DNA of 22,400 nt from an uncultured Persicitalea sp. (GTDB taxonomy: Bacteria; Bacteroidota; Bacteroidia; Cytophagales; Spirosomataceae). Every line of letters starts with the position of its first letter. The stretch's first letter is position 1. Made by a program: the position numbers and the translations under genes. Under the pieces are notes generated by a model that saw nothing but the letters and a program-made list of their open reading frames with translations, did not search any database and was not told where the DNA came from. Positions 1 to 7,349 of the stretch are shown here, piece after piece. The DNA lies in assembly GCA_950075905.1 (NCBI GenBank), contig CATMVR010000008.1:1-22400 (forward strand), in the 5' to 3' direction.

Positions 1-206
1 TGATGATATTCTCGAAGTATGTGCTGGCCTATCAAATTTTTACATAAGCAACTGATTTATAGCTATGCAACAAGTCTATTGAAAGTAAATCAGATATAGT
101 CCCTACCACTGTTGCAAATACTATTGATAAATGCGCAGAGAACAAAAAGGAATATCTTTCTTTAAAGCCAAAGCTAAACCGTGCTTTTGCAAGTTGTAAT
201 CTCGCT

Positions 207-1772
207 TTGGCAAGGCGCCTAGCGTTGCAAATTTTATCCCTGGATTGCTACAAATCTAATCTTTCTACCAGAAAGATATTAAGCCAAATTAATGACACAC
301 AGAGTCAGTTAAGAGAAATCCAATCTTTACAATCAGGTGGAAATCCCTTAGCATCAAATTATATCATTCCTATTTATAATAGTCTGTTAAAAACCTCCCG
401 TAGATGTGTTGAATCTGATTATTTCTATTATTTACTCAAAGAGATTGAACGCGTTAAGATCAATGACCCATGCAACAAAAGCTTGATTTTGAAGTATAGA
501 GATTTACTTAGTATTTCAAAAGAGCTTTCAGTCAAAGAAAACATTGAGGGTAAAATCACAGAAATTGAAAACTGTAATGATTGTCAAAATAAGGAATTAA
601 TCTTAATACAGTTATTACAAGAAGGAAAGTCTTTGTACTTGCGCTGCAATTATAAAGAATCACTCGATAAATATAACCTGGCACTCACTTACAGATGTAG
701 TGAAAAGTCAATTCCAATTCTTAATGAGTGGAACAATGTAATAAAGCCAGATATTCAGGCCAATGTTGAAATTGTTAGCCGATTTGCAACTTTAAAAAGA
801 ACAGCTGACAGCTTGATGGCTTTGCAAGAGTGCTCCAAAGCATTAGTGCTTTATCAAGAAGCAAAAACATTAAATTCAAGTTGTGCAAACTTGGACACAA
901 CAGATTTATCCCGAAAAATCTCTTACGCCGAATGCTGCACTTTCAATTTAGAATTTTCTGTTCTTGTAGACTCTTCTCGCAGAGCAAGGATAAATGGTTA
1001 TTATAGAGATGCCTGCAGATTCTTAGATGATGCTCTAAAAATCAGCTCAAAGAGTACATGTATTTCGTCTGACAGAATAAGGCAAATCGTTGAAGAACAG
1101 AAAGTAGTATGCTGCCGGGCTTACCCTGAAAGAAAAGAGTGCATTACTATCATCCCCCCAAAAGATAGTAGTTACTTTTCGTTAGGCTTGTACGGCAATA
1201 CTGCTTTTAATCAGGTGATTTTTAACTCTGGAACCAGAGCTATACCTGACTATTTAGGTTGGAATGGTTATTCCACTGGGATAATTGGCATTATCGGTGA
1301 CGATAAATTTGGAGAAGTAAGTGTCGGTGGTGGCTATTCACAAAGTTTTTACTATGTCGAAGGCAATCAGGGCGAGGGACTGAATGAAAAATTTGAAATT
1401 CATAACTTTGAACTGCCAGTTAGTGCTTCCTTTTGGCTTACGAATAAGAAAAAAGATGCTAGCCACCTGTTCTTGCATGGTTCAGCTCTTTTACAATTTC
1501 CAATTAGATTTAGATACGAAAATTATCTTGTTCCCCAAGTTATTGAATCTAAAAGGTACCTCAATAGTGCTCCAACGTTATTTAGGGTTGGCCTAGGATA
1601 CAAAGTGAAAAGACTATCTTATACTCTTTACTACGAAAGATTATCTAATTTACTTTCGAAAGAAAGCCTCAACGCTCCAATTCGACTTAATAGTGTTGTA
1701 AGCAATAGAATTGGCTTCGAGTTGAGATATCGTCTTTTTGTTAACCGCAACAATAAGACTACTGATCAATAA
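207..1772 (+). CDS. Cys-rich helical-repeat protein with C-terminal beta-barrel-like domain, 5' end not intact
   Basis: I do not recognise the family by name. About the first 310 residues are alpha-helical and TPR-like (for example LYQEAKTLNS near residue 218), with recurring Cys residues and Cys pairs at the helix-turn boundaries. Residues ~318-521 look like an outer-membrane beta barrel: short alternating strands rich in Tyr, Phe and Gly (YFSLGLYGN, VSVGGGYSQSFYYVEG, GFELRYRLFV). The frame is open from base 63, but no ATG, GTG or TTG occurs before the TTG at 207, and the translation upstream of 207 has the same Cys/helix style. The gene therefore probably began further left and lost its start. 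In another frame, bases 2-52 also read as plausible protein (DDILEVCAGLSNFYISN), which would fit a frameshift near 47-62. Base composition is much richer in A+T than the rest of the window, suggesting horizontal acquisition. A periplasm/outer-membrane location is inferred from the barrel only. Confidence 0.6.
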   Translation: MARRLALQILSLDCYKSNLSTRKILSQINDTQSQLREIQSLQSGGNPLASNYIIPIYNSLLKTSRRCVESDYFYYLLKEIERVKINDPCNKSLILKYRDLLSISKELSVKENIEGKITEIENCNDCQNKELILIQLLQEGKSLYLRCNYKESLDKYNLALTYRCSEKSIPILNEWNNVIKPDIQANVEIVSRFATLKRTADSLMALQECSKALVLYQEAKTLNSSCANLDTTDLSRKISYAECCTFNLEFSVLVDSSRRARINGYYRDACRFLDDALKISSKSTCISSDRIRQIVEEQKVVCCRAYPERKECITIIPPKDSSYFSLGLYGNTAFNQVIFNSGTRAIPDYLGWNGYSTGIIGIIGDDKFGEVSVGGGYSQSFYYVEGNQGEGLNEKFEIHNFELPVSASFWLTNKKKDASHLFLHGSALLQFPIRFRYENYLVPQVIESKRYLNSAPTLFRVGLGYKVKRLSYTLYYERLSNLLSKESLNAPIRLNSVVSNRIGFELRYRLFVNRNNKTTDQ

Positions 1773-1775
1773 AGC

Positions 1776-1817
1776 GTTTACAATACCCATTATTGACAGA
1801 TAAATAATGGTGTAAAC
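1776..1817. terminator. Hairpin just after the AT-rich gene
   Basis: Starting four bases after the stop codon, GTTTACA (1776-1782) and CCATTATT (1787-1794) pair with AATAATGG (1803-1810) and TGTAAAC (1811-1817). This makes a 15-bp stem with a four-base bulge and an eight-base loop. It lacks a clear T run, so it may be an mRNA 3'-end stabiliser or a boundary repeat rather than a Rho-independent terminator. Confidence 0.4.
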
Positions 1818-1820
1818 TTA

Positions 1821-1902
1821 GCCCTGAAAGGGCGCTATATATGAACGCAGGGCGAAGCTCTGCGGTGTAGCTCATGTCTGTATGACGAGCCCTGAAAGGG
1901 CG
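1821..1902. repeat. REP-like cluster: two direct copies of GCCCTGAAAGGGCG around a third hairpin
   Basis: GCCCTGAAAGGGCG, itself an imperfect palindrome (CGCCCT/AGGGCG type stem), occurs at 1821-1834 and again at 1889-1902 in the same orientation. Between them CGCAGGGC-GAA-GCTCTGCG (1846-1864) forms an eight-pair stem with one G-T pair and a three-base loop. This arrangement resembles the interspersed palindromic elements of Bacteroidota. No transposase lies nearby. The remaining stretch 1903-2157 up to the next start codon shows no convincing gene, and I could not identify a promoter in it with confidence. Confidence 0.55.
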
Positions 1903-2157
1903 AAATACTGGACTTCATAGGTTAATTCATCCATCAGTAAGTAATACATCTCCTTTCAAAGTTCTCAGGTAAGAAACATTGGCTCGGGAACTACACTATG
2001 GATAGCATCTTCTTGTATCCTGCTAGATACTGGAAAAGGATGCCATACTCCGTGAAATTTTCTCCTCAACCATTAGCCTTTTCTGCCTGTCTTTGCTCCT
2101 GGTCTGTTTTTTCTGTCGCTTGTGCTATCCACTTTCTCTCATGTAGAAATATAGCCT

Positions 2158-2724
2158 ATGTCTTCCGAAGCAAAAGAACAAAAACCACCGGGGTGGAGCT
2201 ACAACCCCTCCGCCTGGAACGAGCGGATTCCCATCGTCATACTCGCCATTGTAGGTACCGGCATTGCCACGTACCTGGCTATGTATCAGCTCCGGATCTT
2301 TAAAACAGTTTGGGAGCCCTTTTTTGGGGATGGCAGCAAAACCATTCTCAACTCTGCTACGTCCAGGATTCTGCCGATTCCGGATGCCGCCCTGGGAGCT
2401 ATCTCCTATTTTGTTGATGTGTTGACGGGGGTCATTGGGGGTACCAACCGCTGGCGCACCATGCCCTGGATCGTAATCATCTTTGGGGTGGCCGTCGGGC
2501 CGCTCGGGGCCGTCAGTATTACGCTCGTCATTCTGCAACCGGTTCTGTACGACTCCTGGTGCACGCTCTGCCTGTCGTCGGCGGTCATATCGCTCTGGAT
2601 GATTGGCCCGGCTATGGACGAAATGCTCGCCTCCCTGCAGTATATGAAGCGCATCAGGCAGTCCGGCCACTCTTCGTGGAAAGGGTTTTGGGGCTACGAT
2701 GAAGTAATAAACAAAGTAAACTAA
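2158..2724 (+). CDS. VKOR-like four-helix membrane protein (vitamin K epoxide reductase family), loop cysteines absent
   Basis: 188 residues. VKOR-family proteins are inner-membrane four-helix enzymes that pass electrons from thiols to quinone. Hydrophobic segments lie at ~24-45, ~76-95, ~103-131 and ~136-158. The family's active-site CxxC is visible at C135-C138 (DSWCTLCLSS), at the start of the fourth helix as expected. The segment aligned with the usual first-loop motif (Cys...Ser-Ser...GIPxAxxG) reads GSKTILNSATSRILPIPDAALG, split here as residues 59-72 and 73-80, so the Pro-Asp-Ala-Ala turn is kept but the pair of shuttle cysteines is missing. The short N-terminal tail is Pro-rich. It starts a plus-strand cassette: the SPW protein begins six bases after its stop, and a second VKOR-like gene follows. 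Family assignment is fairly firm. Activity as a disulfide-forming enzyme is doubtful without loop cysteines. Confidence 0.8.
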   Translation: MSSEAKEQKPPGWSYNPSAWNERIPIVILAIVGTGIATYLAMYQLRIFKTVWEPFFGDGSKTILNSATSRILPIPDAALGAISYFVDVLTGVIGGTNRWRTMPWIVIIFGVAVGPLGAVSITLVILQPVLYDSWCTLCLSSAVISLWMIGPAMDEMLASLQYMKRIRQSGHSSWKGFWGYDEVINKVN

Positions 2725-2730
2725 CCAACT

Positions 2731-3066
2731 ATGTGGGCACAACTTGTCAATACAGCGCTGGGACTCTGGCTCATGGTAGCCCCCGCCGTACTTAGCTACA
2801 ACAAAATCGGAGCCGACAACTGTCACATTACCGGCCCTTTGGTGGTGTCTTTCGCCTTTGTAGCCTGCTGGGAGGCTACCAGATCTCTCCGCAGAGTGAA
2901 TTTCCTGGCCGGACTATGGCTTTTGGCGGCTCCCTGGGTACTTGGCTACAACGAAACCCTGCCCATCGTCAACGACATGCTGGTAGGGGCATTGGTGTTT
3001 GGGTTTTCTTTTGTGGAGGGAAAAATAGAAGGCTCTTTTGGTGGCGGCTGGAAAGCCATCTGGTAG
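2731..3066 (+). CDS. SPW-repeat membrane protein
   Basis: 111 residues with two copies of the SPW-type motif: GLWLMVAPAVLSYN at residues 11-24 and GLWLLAAPWVLGYN at residues 61-74, each followed by a short polar stretch and a second hydrophobic helix (~33-46 and ~82-96). This gives four membrane helices in two internal repeats. In the first repeat the canonical Pro-Trp is Pro-Ala. The biochemical role of SPW proteins is unknown. The gene sits six bases downstream of one VKOR-like gene and 84 bases upstream of another, so co-transcription and membrane partnership are likely. No Shine-Dalgarno sequence is evident. Confidence 0.85.
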   Translation: MWAQLVNTALGLWLMVAPAVLSYNKIGADNCHITGPLVVSFAFVACWEATRSLRRVNFLAGLWLLAAPWVLGYNETLPIVNDMLVGALVFGFSFVEGKIEGSFGGGWKAIW

Positions 3067-3150
3067 TCAGGGCAGCAGGCAAGCCCAACGGTTCGTTATT
3101 ATCAGTAACTCAACGTATACGCTAACCCACAATAACAAAGCACAACGACT

Positions 3151-3643
3151 ATGGCACAGGATGTATCACTGATTGATGAAATGCGGAATGACGACAGCAA
3201 AGCTGTCATGAGCCGTAGGAGAATAGCCGCTCTGGCCACCGCCGGCGGTAGATTTTAGCTATATTTCCCTGTTCCAGCTGGGATTTATCAAGCACATGCC
3301 TGACCCTCCGGGAAAGATCTTTGACTCAGATACCGTCAATTCGTCCAAAGATGCCGTGCTATTGGGGATTCCCGATGCGCCCATTGCCCTGTTTATGTAC
3401 GCATCGACCATCTTGCTGGCTACCGCCGGAAATCGAAAAACCCGGTTTACCAGGTACTTCGATTTGCTTATGGGAGGAATCGTCATCGGGCAGGCTGTCG
3501 GTACGGCTCACTACCTGTATACGATGGCCAAAGAACAGAAAAAGGTGTGCATTTACTGCGTGGCCGGTGCCCTGATTAATTTCGCTACTCTGAAACCCCT
3601 GTACGATTTGTACAAGACCTATCGCACCCCCACAGCACCCTGA
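3151..3643 (+). pseudogene. Second VKOR-like membrane protein, interrupted by a one-base frameshift
   Basis: The frame starting MAQDVSLIDEMRNDD at 3151 reaches a TAG at 3256-3258 after 35 codons, while the frame +1 to it is open from before that point to a TGA at 3641-3643. Removing one G from GGCGGT (3244-3249) fuses them into one 163-residue protein reading ...ALATAGVDFSYISLFQLG..., which matches the expected family flow (helix 1, then IKHMPDPPGKIFDSDTVNSS, LGIPDAPIAL, and a CIYC active-site motif near the start of the last helix). The CxxC is therefore present, but the first-loop cysteines are replaced (Asp-Ser-Asp...Asn-Ser-Ser). It could be a real inactivating mutation or a sequencing/assembly error. 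An internal start at 3296 (ATG) would give a truncated 115-residue product lacking helix 1. The gene ends 10 bases before the receiver gene. Confidence 0.75.
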
Positions 3644-3653
3644 CTTAGTTACT

Positions 3654-4208
3654 ATGGATAATTGTTTGTATCTTGTGCAAGCAGGTGAAAGAAAATTACA
3701 AAAGATAAAAACACTCATGATCCATCCTGATGATATACAGTCAAACCGGCCACCAAAGTTTGGAAGAGACTCTATTCTGATCATTGAGGATAACCCTGAC
3801 CATCTGTTTCTGGTAAAACGAGCCCTGGAAGAATGTATGCCCGGCATAAAAGCGGTTGGCACTTCTAATGGGCAATTGGCCCTGGACCTCCTCACTACCA
3901 ACCACGGCCTTTCGACCAAAGCGTCACCCCGGCTAATTCTGCTGGATCTGTATTTACCTACCCGGGCCGAGGGGGTGCTTACGTTGCAGGCCCTCAAAAA
4001 CCATTTCGTGAAGTTGGATCAGCCGCCTGTACCCGTTGTAATGTTCAGCTATTCCGACCATGTGGAGGATATTAACCTGTGCTATCGGCATGGGGCCAAT
4101 GCCTATCTGGTTAAGTTGCCTGACTACCACGACTGGGTGACCTATTTTTCCGGCTTACGGGACTTTTGGTTAGAAACCGCCACATTGCCTCCCCATCAGA
4201 TTTTCTAG
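3654..4208 (+). CDS. Stand-alone response-regulator receiver domain
   Basis: 184 residues containing only a CheY-like receiver. Beta-1 reads ILIIEDNPDH with acidic residues E45/D46. The phospho-acceptor is D98 (LILLDLYLP), the switch Ser is S132 (VVMFSYS), and the conserved Lys is K154 (AYLVKLP). There is no DNA-binding or enzymatic output domain. Such single-domain regulators usually act in phosphorelays or on protein partners. Its histidine kinase is not in the window. The start at 3654 gives a 21-residue tail of little character; the ATG at 3717 (MIHPDDIQ...) is an equally good alternative giving 163 residues. It follows the frameshifted VKOR-like gene by 10 bases, so it may be the last gene of that cassette. 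Confidence 0.85.
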   Translation: MDNCLYLVQAGERKLQKIKTLMIHPDDIQSNRPPKFGRDSILIIEDNPDHLFLVKRALEECMPGIKAVGTSNGQLALDLLTTNHGLSTKASPRLILLDLYLPTRAEGVLTLQALKNHFVKLDQPPVPVVMFSYSDHVEDINLCYRHGANAYLVKLPDYHDWVTYFSGLRDFWLETATLPPHQIF

Positions 4209-4295
4209 TTTTGATTTTGCTTACTATCAGTAATCAGTTCGGTCCTCAAAAGTATTTGTCTTTAAAGATGAGCTCCTTTGCCGCTTGATAAGATT

Positions 4296-4320
4296 CCTGG
4301 CTGACAGCAAGGCTTTTTTT
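4296..4320 (+). terminator. Probable Rho-independent terminator after the receiver gene
   Basis: CCTGGCT (4296-4302) pairs with AGCAAGG (4306-4312) with one mismatch around a three-base loop, followed by C and seven T residues (4314-4320). The stem is short, but the T run and the position between two genes support it. Confidence 0.45.
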
Positions 4321-4364
4321 GTACATTTCTTACCATTTCTCTCCCATCTTATTCTCGTCTCGGT

Positions 4365-5597
4365 ATGAAAAAAGTCCTGCTCCTGCCCTGGCTATTCTTA
4401 GCCCTCACCGCCACTGCCCAAACCCCCACCAATCTGGTGATTGAAAGTCCTCTGCTGTCTACACCCGGACGGTCCAATATTAAGATTGGGGTCATGTCCA
4501 GCCTGGGGCGTAAACTCGAAAGCAATGTGCTCATTGGCGACCGCTTGGGCTTTGCCAGTGACTCGTTACAGTACAACGTTATTATTGGCCCATCGGCGGG
4601 CTCTACCATGTTCAGAGTGAATAGCTCCGTGATTCTGGGCAACATGGCTGGCAATGGTAATAAGGGCTCCAATGTCATTCTGATCGGTCAAAATACCGGC
4701 GGTAAAAACAAAGCCGACGGCAACATATTGATTGGCAGCGAGGCTGGCCTCACCTACGAGGGTACCGAAAGCGTAGTGATTGGCTACCGCGCTGCAACAA
4801 ACAATCGTGTCATGACCGTGAAGGGCCGGGGCGTTACGTATATTGGGTATGAGGTAGCTATTGAAGATAGCCTCAGCAGCAGTGCCACCTATCTCGGCTT
4901 TCGGAGCGGTTTTAACTTCCGAACTGGTTTTGGCAATACCTTTCTCGGGGCTGGCACGGGCACTGGTTTTAACGAAACATACGCCAGAGGTAGCCAGAAT
5001 ACTTTTGTAGGGACTAACGCCGGGCAAGGCCTGCGCCGCACCGAAAACAACGTATTTGTGGGCTTCAAAGCCGGAGCCGGAATAGCCGACGGCCGCAATA
5101 ATGTACTTGTAGGCACTCAGGCAGGCTCGACCGGGCTGGCTTCGCCAGTGGCTGAACTGGTACTGATCGGGCACAACGCTCAGGCCACAGGCACGCTAAC
5201 CAACGCCATTGCGCTAGGGGCTAACACCACTGTGACGGCCAGCAATGCACTCATACTTGGCAATGACCTCGTCAATGTGGGCATTGGTACTACGGCCCCG
5301 CAGGCCCGGCTCGAAGTAGTAGCCCGTACCCTCAACAGTAGCGGTCTGCGCCTGACCAGCCTGGCCGGTCAGGCGCAGACCGACGGTGCTCCGGCCCGGT
5401 TCCTAACCGTCGATGGAAGCGGGGACGTGGTGCTGGGCACTCCCAGGCAGCCCCAACTCGACGACCTTACCACACGCCTCCTGCGACTTGAAAAGGAAAA
5501 TCAAGTATTACAAACCCGGCTACTGGCCCTCGAACAACGGCGGTGCTTTCTGTGCTTTCGTAAAAAGCCAAAGGCAAATGAAGGCAATGGATACTGA
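4365..5597 (+). CDS. Secreted repeat protein of YadA-head / tail-fibre type
   Basis: 410 residues with an N-terminal signal peptide (MKKVLLLPWLFLALTATAQ, cleavage after ~19). Residues ~50-300 are built from about a dozen repeats of the type N-[VT]-x-[IV]-G-x-x-A-G (NVLIGDRLG, NTFLGAGTG, NTFVGTNAG, NVFVGFKAG, NVLVGTQAG), the pattern of left-handed parallel beta-roll heads of trimeric adhesins and phage-like fibre proteins. Then comes the fibre motif NVGIGTTAPQARLEV near residue 305, and a heptad-like Leu-rich coiled coil at ~367-390 (LTTRLLRLEKENQVLQTRLL), which would trimerise it. The C-terminus has an unusual RRCFLCFRKK tail with a CxxC. Neither an autotransporter anchor nor a type IX sorting domain is visible, so anchorage is unknown. 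Likely cell-surface structural or adhesive role; the partner is unknown. Transcribed alone after a probable terminator. Confidence 0.8.
   Translation: MKKVLLLPWLFLALTATAQTPTNLVIESPLLSTPGRSNIKIGVMSSLGRKLESNVLIGDRLGFASDSLQYNVIIGPSAGSTMFRVNSSVILGNMAGNGNKGSNVILIGQNTGGKNKADGNILIGSEAGLTYEGTESVVIGYRAATNNRVMTVKGRGVTYIGYEVAIEDSLSSSATYLGFRSGFNFRTGFGNTFLGAGTGTGFNETYARGSQNTFVGTNAGQGLRRTENNVFVGFKAGAGIADGRNNVLVGTQAGSTGLASPVAELVLIGHNAQATGTLTNAIALGANTTVTASNALILGNDLVNVGIGTTAPQARLEVVARTLNSSGLRLTSLAGQAQTDGAPARFLTVDGSGDVVLGTPRQPQLDDLTTRLLRLEKENQVLQTRLLALEQRRCFLCFRKKPKANEGNGY
5342..5382. repeat. Perfect 16-bp inverted repeat inside a coding sequence
   Basis: CGGTCTGCGCCTGACC (5342-5357) and GGTCAGGCGCAGACCG (5367-5382) are exact reverse complements around a nine-base loop. 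The hairpin lies in frame within the fibre-like gene and encodes roughly GLRLTSLAGQAQTDG, between the fibre motif and the coiled coil. It is GC-rich and not followed by a T run. Confidence 0.7.
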
Positions 5598-5623
5598 GTA
5601 GGCAACAAAATGATCAATAGTCT

Positions 5624-5830
5624 TCAAAATTTAAACCCAAGTACCAGCGTACCCAGCGGAAAGGGCAATTCCCCTTCTTCTTTTTCCAGAGATTTGGTTT
5701 CGTAGATCGGCCAGGGATTGGATTTGTAAATAACATTAGCTACCCCAAACTGTGCCAGGGCGTAAAACCGGCTACGGGGGATCACCGTTAGTCTGTTCGA
5801 GGATGCGCTACTGCGCAATTTCTCCCAAAT
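5624..5830 (-). pseudogene. C-terminal remnant of an outer-membrane-like protein
   Basis: The minus strand has about 69 open codons ending ...GTLVLGFKF, an aromatic C-terminus typical of the last strand of an outer-membrane barrel, preceded by RSRFYALAQFGVANVIYK and NPWPIYETKSLEKEEG. No ATG begins it: the only in-frame candidate is TTG at 5816-5818, and further upstream the frame runs straight into the hairpin at 5836-5865. This looks like the tail of a longer gene whose front was lost. It could alternatively be chance reading; no homolog can be named. Confidence 0.4.
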
Positions 5831-5835
5831 AAATA

Positions 5836-5865
5836 AAGCGGCCGCCTGACAGGCAGGAGCCGCTT
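5836..5865 (-). terminator. Terminator-like hairpin downstream of the lipoprotein gene
   Basis: AAGCGGC (5836-5842) pairs with GCCGCTT (5859-5865), with an inner GCCTG/CAGGC (5844-5848 / 5850-5854) hairpin. Read on the minus strand the stem is followed by TTTATTTATTT, as expected for termination of the minus-strand lipoprotein gene that stops at 5894. Confidence 0.6.
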
Positions 5866-5893
5866 CTCTTGTATCAATTTTTCGGAAGAAACT

Positions 5894-6619
5894 CTACAAA
5901 CTACCGCTATTCACAGGCCGGATAGATACCTCAATATCATCGTAGTACAAAATCGTCTTTCCTTCAAAGCCGGAATCGGTACCTACGCACAGCCACAGCT
6001 CGCCGTTGTCGTTGGGCTTTACCAGCACCGGATTCTGAACATTGTTGCGCTCAATGATTCTGTATTCGTTGATGTCCTCACCAACGCCGACATGGCCCAG
6101 CACGTGCATTTCGCTGCCGCCCTGTGATTGCACACCCTTGTCGATCGTGATGTAGTAGTAGTCATTTTCCAGGTACTTTACGGGTTCGTCGGGCGAGGCT
6201 CCGCCTTTCACCCATACCGATGTGGCGGGTGAGCCGCCAATACCTACGCTGTTGGTACGGTAGTTGGAAGCCAGATCTATTTGGTACACTACTTCATACG
6301 TCAGGTCGGGATCGAGGCCATCTATTTTCTTTTTCATGAACATAAACATATTGTCGCTCAGATTGCGACCTTCAATCTTCATCGCCATCCGGTCTTGATC
6401 CAGCGGGGCGGGTAGATTCGTACGGGTCAGATCAAACTCCATATCGCCCTCCATAGAAGTAGAATACTCGGCAAAGCCGGTCCAGCCGTCGGTACTATTT
6501 TCAAAGTCTGATACGATAAATACCTCGGCGGGGACATTGTCATCTTTATTTTCGCAAGCCAGCAGGCTCGTCATGAGTAAGGCAGTCAAGCCCCACATCC
6601 ATATTCTCACGTTTTTCAT
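5894..6619 (-). CDS. Hypothetical lipoprotein, probably surface-exposed
   Basis: 241 residues. The N-terminus is a lipoprotein signal peptide with the lipobox LLAC, so C22 is the likely lipidated residue. The mature start CENKDD has Lys followed by two acidic residues at +3 to +5, resembling the lipoprotein export signal that sends Bacteroidota lipoproteins to the cell surface. The rest is beta-rich (IVSDFENSTDGWTGFAEYST, ILYYDDIEVSIRPV at the end), resembling a carbohydrate-binding-type jelly-roll in which a closing strand reads 'YYDDIEV'. No catalytic motif was seen. It is monocistronic, with a hairpin terminator downstream. Function unknown; polysaccharide binding is only a guess from fold-like features. 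Confidence 0.75.
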   Translation of the reverse strand: MKNVRIWMWGLTALLMTSLLACENKDDNVPAEVFIVSDFENSTDGWTGFAEYSTSMEGDMEFDLTRTNLPAPLDQDRMAMKIEGRNLSDNMFMFMKKKIDGLDPDLTYEVVYQIDLASNYRTNSVGIGGSPATSVWVKGGASPDEPVKYLENDYYYITIDKGVQSQGGSEMHVLGHVGVGEDINEYRIIERNNVQNPVLVKPNDNGELWLCVGTDSGFEGKTILYYDDIEVSIRPVNSGSL

Positions 6620-6671
6620 AACTCATGGGGTTTTAAGGGGTTAATAAATGATTTTCGGTTATATAAGCCAA

Positions 6672-6773
6672 AAATACCGTTCCACAATAAGTCGGCCCGA
6701 CCTGGCCGCCTTTGTTTTGACTCAGGTGGAAAACGACACTTACCTGCGCCAAATGCCCTTTGTGAGCTACTGA
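6672..6773 (+). pseudogene. C-terminal fragment of an NAD(P)-binding SDR-like oxidoreductase
   Basis: The plus strand reads KYRSTISRPDLAAFVLTQ then VENDTYLRQMPFVSY and a TGA at 6771-6773. The motif ISRxDLAxF followed by TYLRQxPxVSY is the typical C-terminus of NmrA/atypical short-chain-dehydrogenase proteins (NAD(P)H-binding domain). Only about 33 residues remain. There is no start codon and the upstream DNA is unrelated. The fragment overlaps the last bases of the acetyltransferase gene on the other strand. Recognition is from motif memory, not a search. Confidence 0.5.
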
Positions 6774-7312
6774 GGTACGAGTAAGGGGTTGTGCAACCGG
6801 TACACACAAAGCTCCATGTCCTGCCAGATGGAGATTTTCTCAAAGGCTAAGCCGTTTTTCTCCGCCACTCGAATGGACTTCATGTTGCCGGGAGAAATGG
6901 TTGAAATGACTGACTCCACCAGTTGGTGCTCAAAGGCAAAATCTATAAAAAGCCGGGCGGCTTCGGCGGCATAGCCGAGGCCCCAGTATTGTTTCAGGAT
7001 GCTGTACCCTACTTCCAGCTCAGGGATACCGTCGATGTCTTTGGCAATCAGACCGCATTGGCCTACCAGCAAGCCAGACTTCTTTTCCAGCAAAGCCTGC
7101 ATGCCGTACTCCTGATTGGTATAGCGGGCTAGTTGCCGGTTGATCCATTCGCCGGCGCTTTCTTCACAGGGTTTGTTGTGGTACATGGGAAAGAACTCGA
7201 TGGCGTCTGGCTCTTTAAAAAAATCCGACCAGACCAGAATGTCGGCTTTGGTCAGGTGGCGGGTGATGAGGCGGTCGGATTCCAGGCCTTCGGGGTAGTG
7301 GTAGGGGGGCAT
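6767..7312 (-). CDS. GNAT-family N-acetyltransferase (RimJ/RimL-like)
   Basis: 181 residues from the ATG at 7312 (MPPYHYPEGLESDRLITRHL). The opening ESDRLITRHLTKADILVW is the usual start of RimJ/RimL-type acetyltransferases. The acetyl-CoA pyrophosphate loop is QYWGLGYAAEAARL, fitting Q-x-x-G-x-G/A, and the C-terminal motif NMKSIRVAEKNGLAFE is also characteristic. Likely transfers acetyl from acetyl-CoA to an amine of a protein or small molecule; substrate unknown. The frame stays open further upstream to 7489, but that stretch is antisense-like overlap with the glycoside hydrolase gene and contains the hairpin at 7350-7382, so I prefer the 7312 start. A second candidate is the ATG at 7354. 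Confidence 0.85.
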   Translation of the reverse strand: MPPYHYPEGLESDRLITRHLTKADILVWSDFFKEPDAIEFFPMYHNKPCEESAGEWINRQLARYTNQEYGMQALLEKKSGLLVGQCGLIAKDIDGIPELEVGYSILKQYWGLGYAAEAARLFIDFAFEHQLVESVISTISPGNMKSIRVAEKNGLAFEKISIWQDMELCVYRLHNPLLVPQ

Positions 7313-7349
7313 GGGGGAGTAGTAAAAATGGTTTGGATTACAATCAATG

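Noticed and set aside
1998..2303. 101-codon plus-strand frame before and into the first VKOR-like gene
   Set aside because: Cys/His/Arg-rich translation without domain character, overlapping the well-supported VKOR-like gene in another frame.
3242..3258. Programmed +1 frameshift in the second VKOR-like gene
   Set aside because: No slippery sequence, Shine-Dalgarno-like stimulator or rare codon at the shift. Removing one base restores the family sequence exactly.
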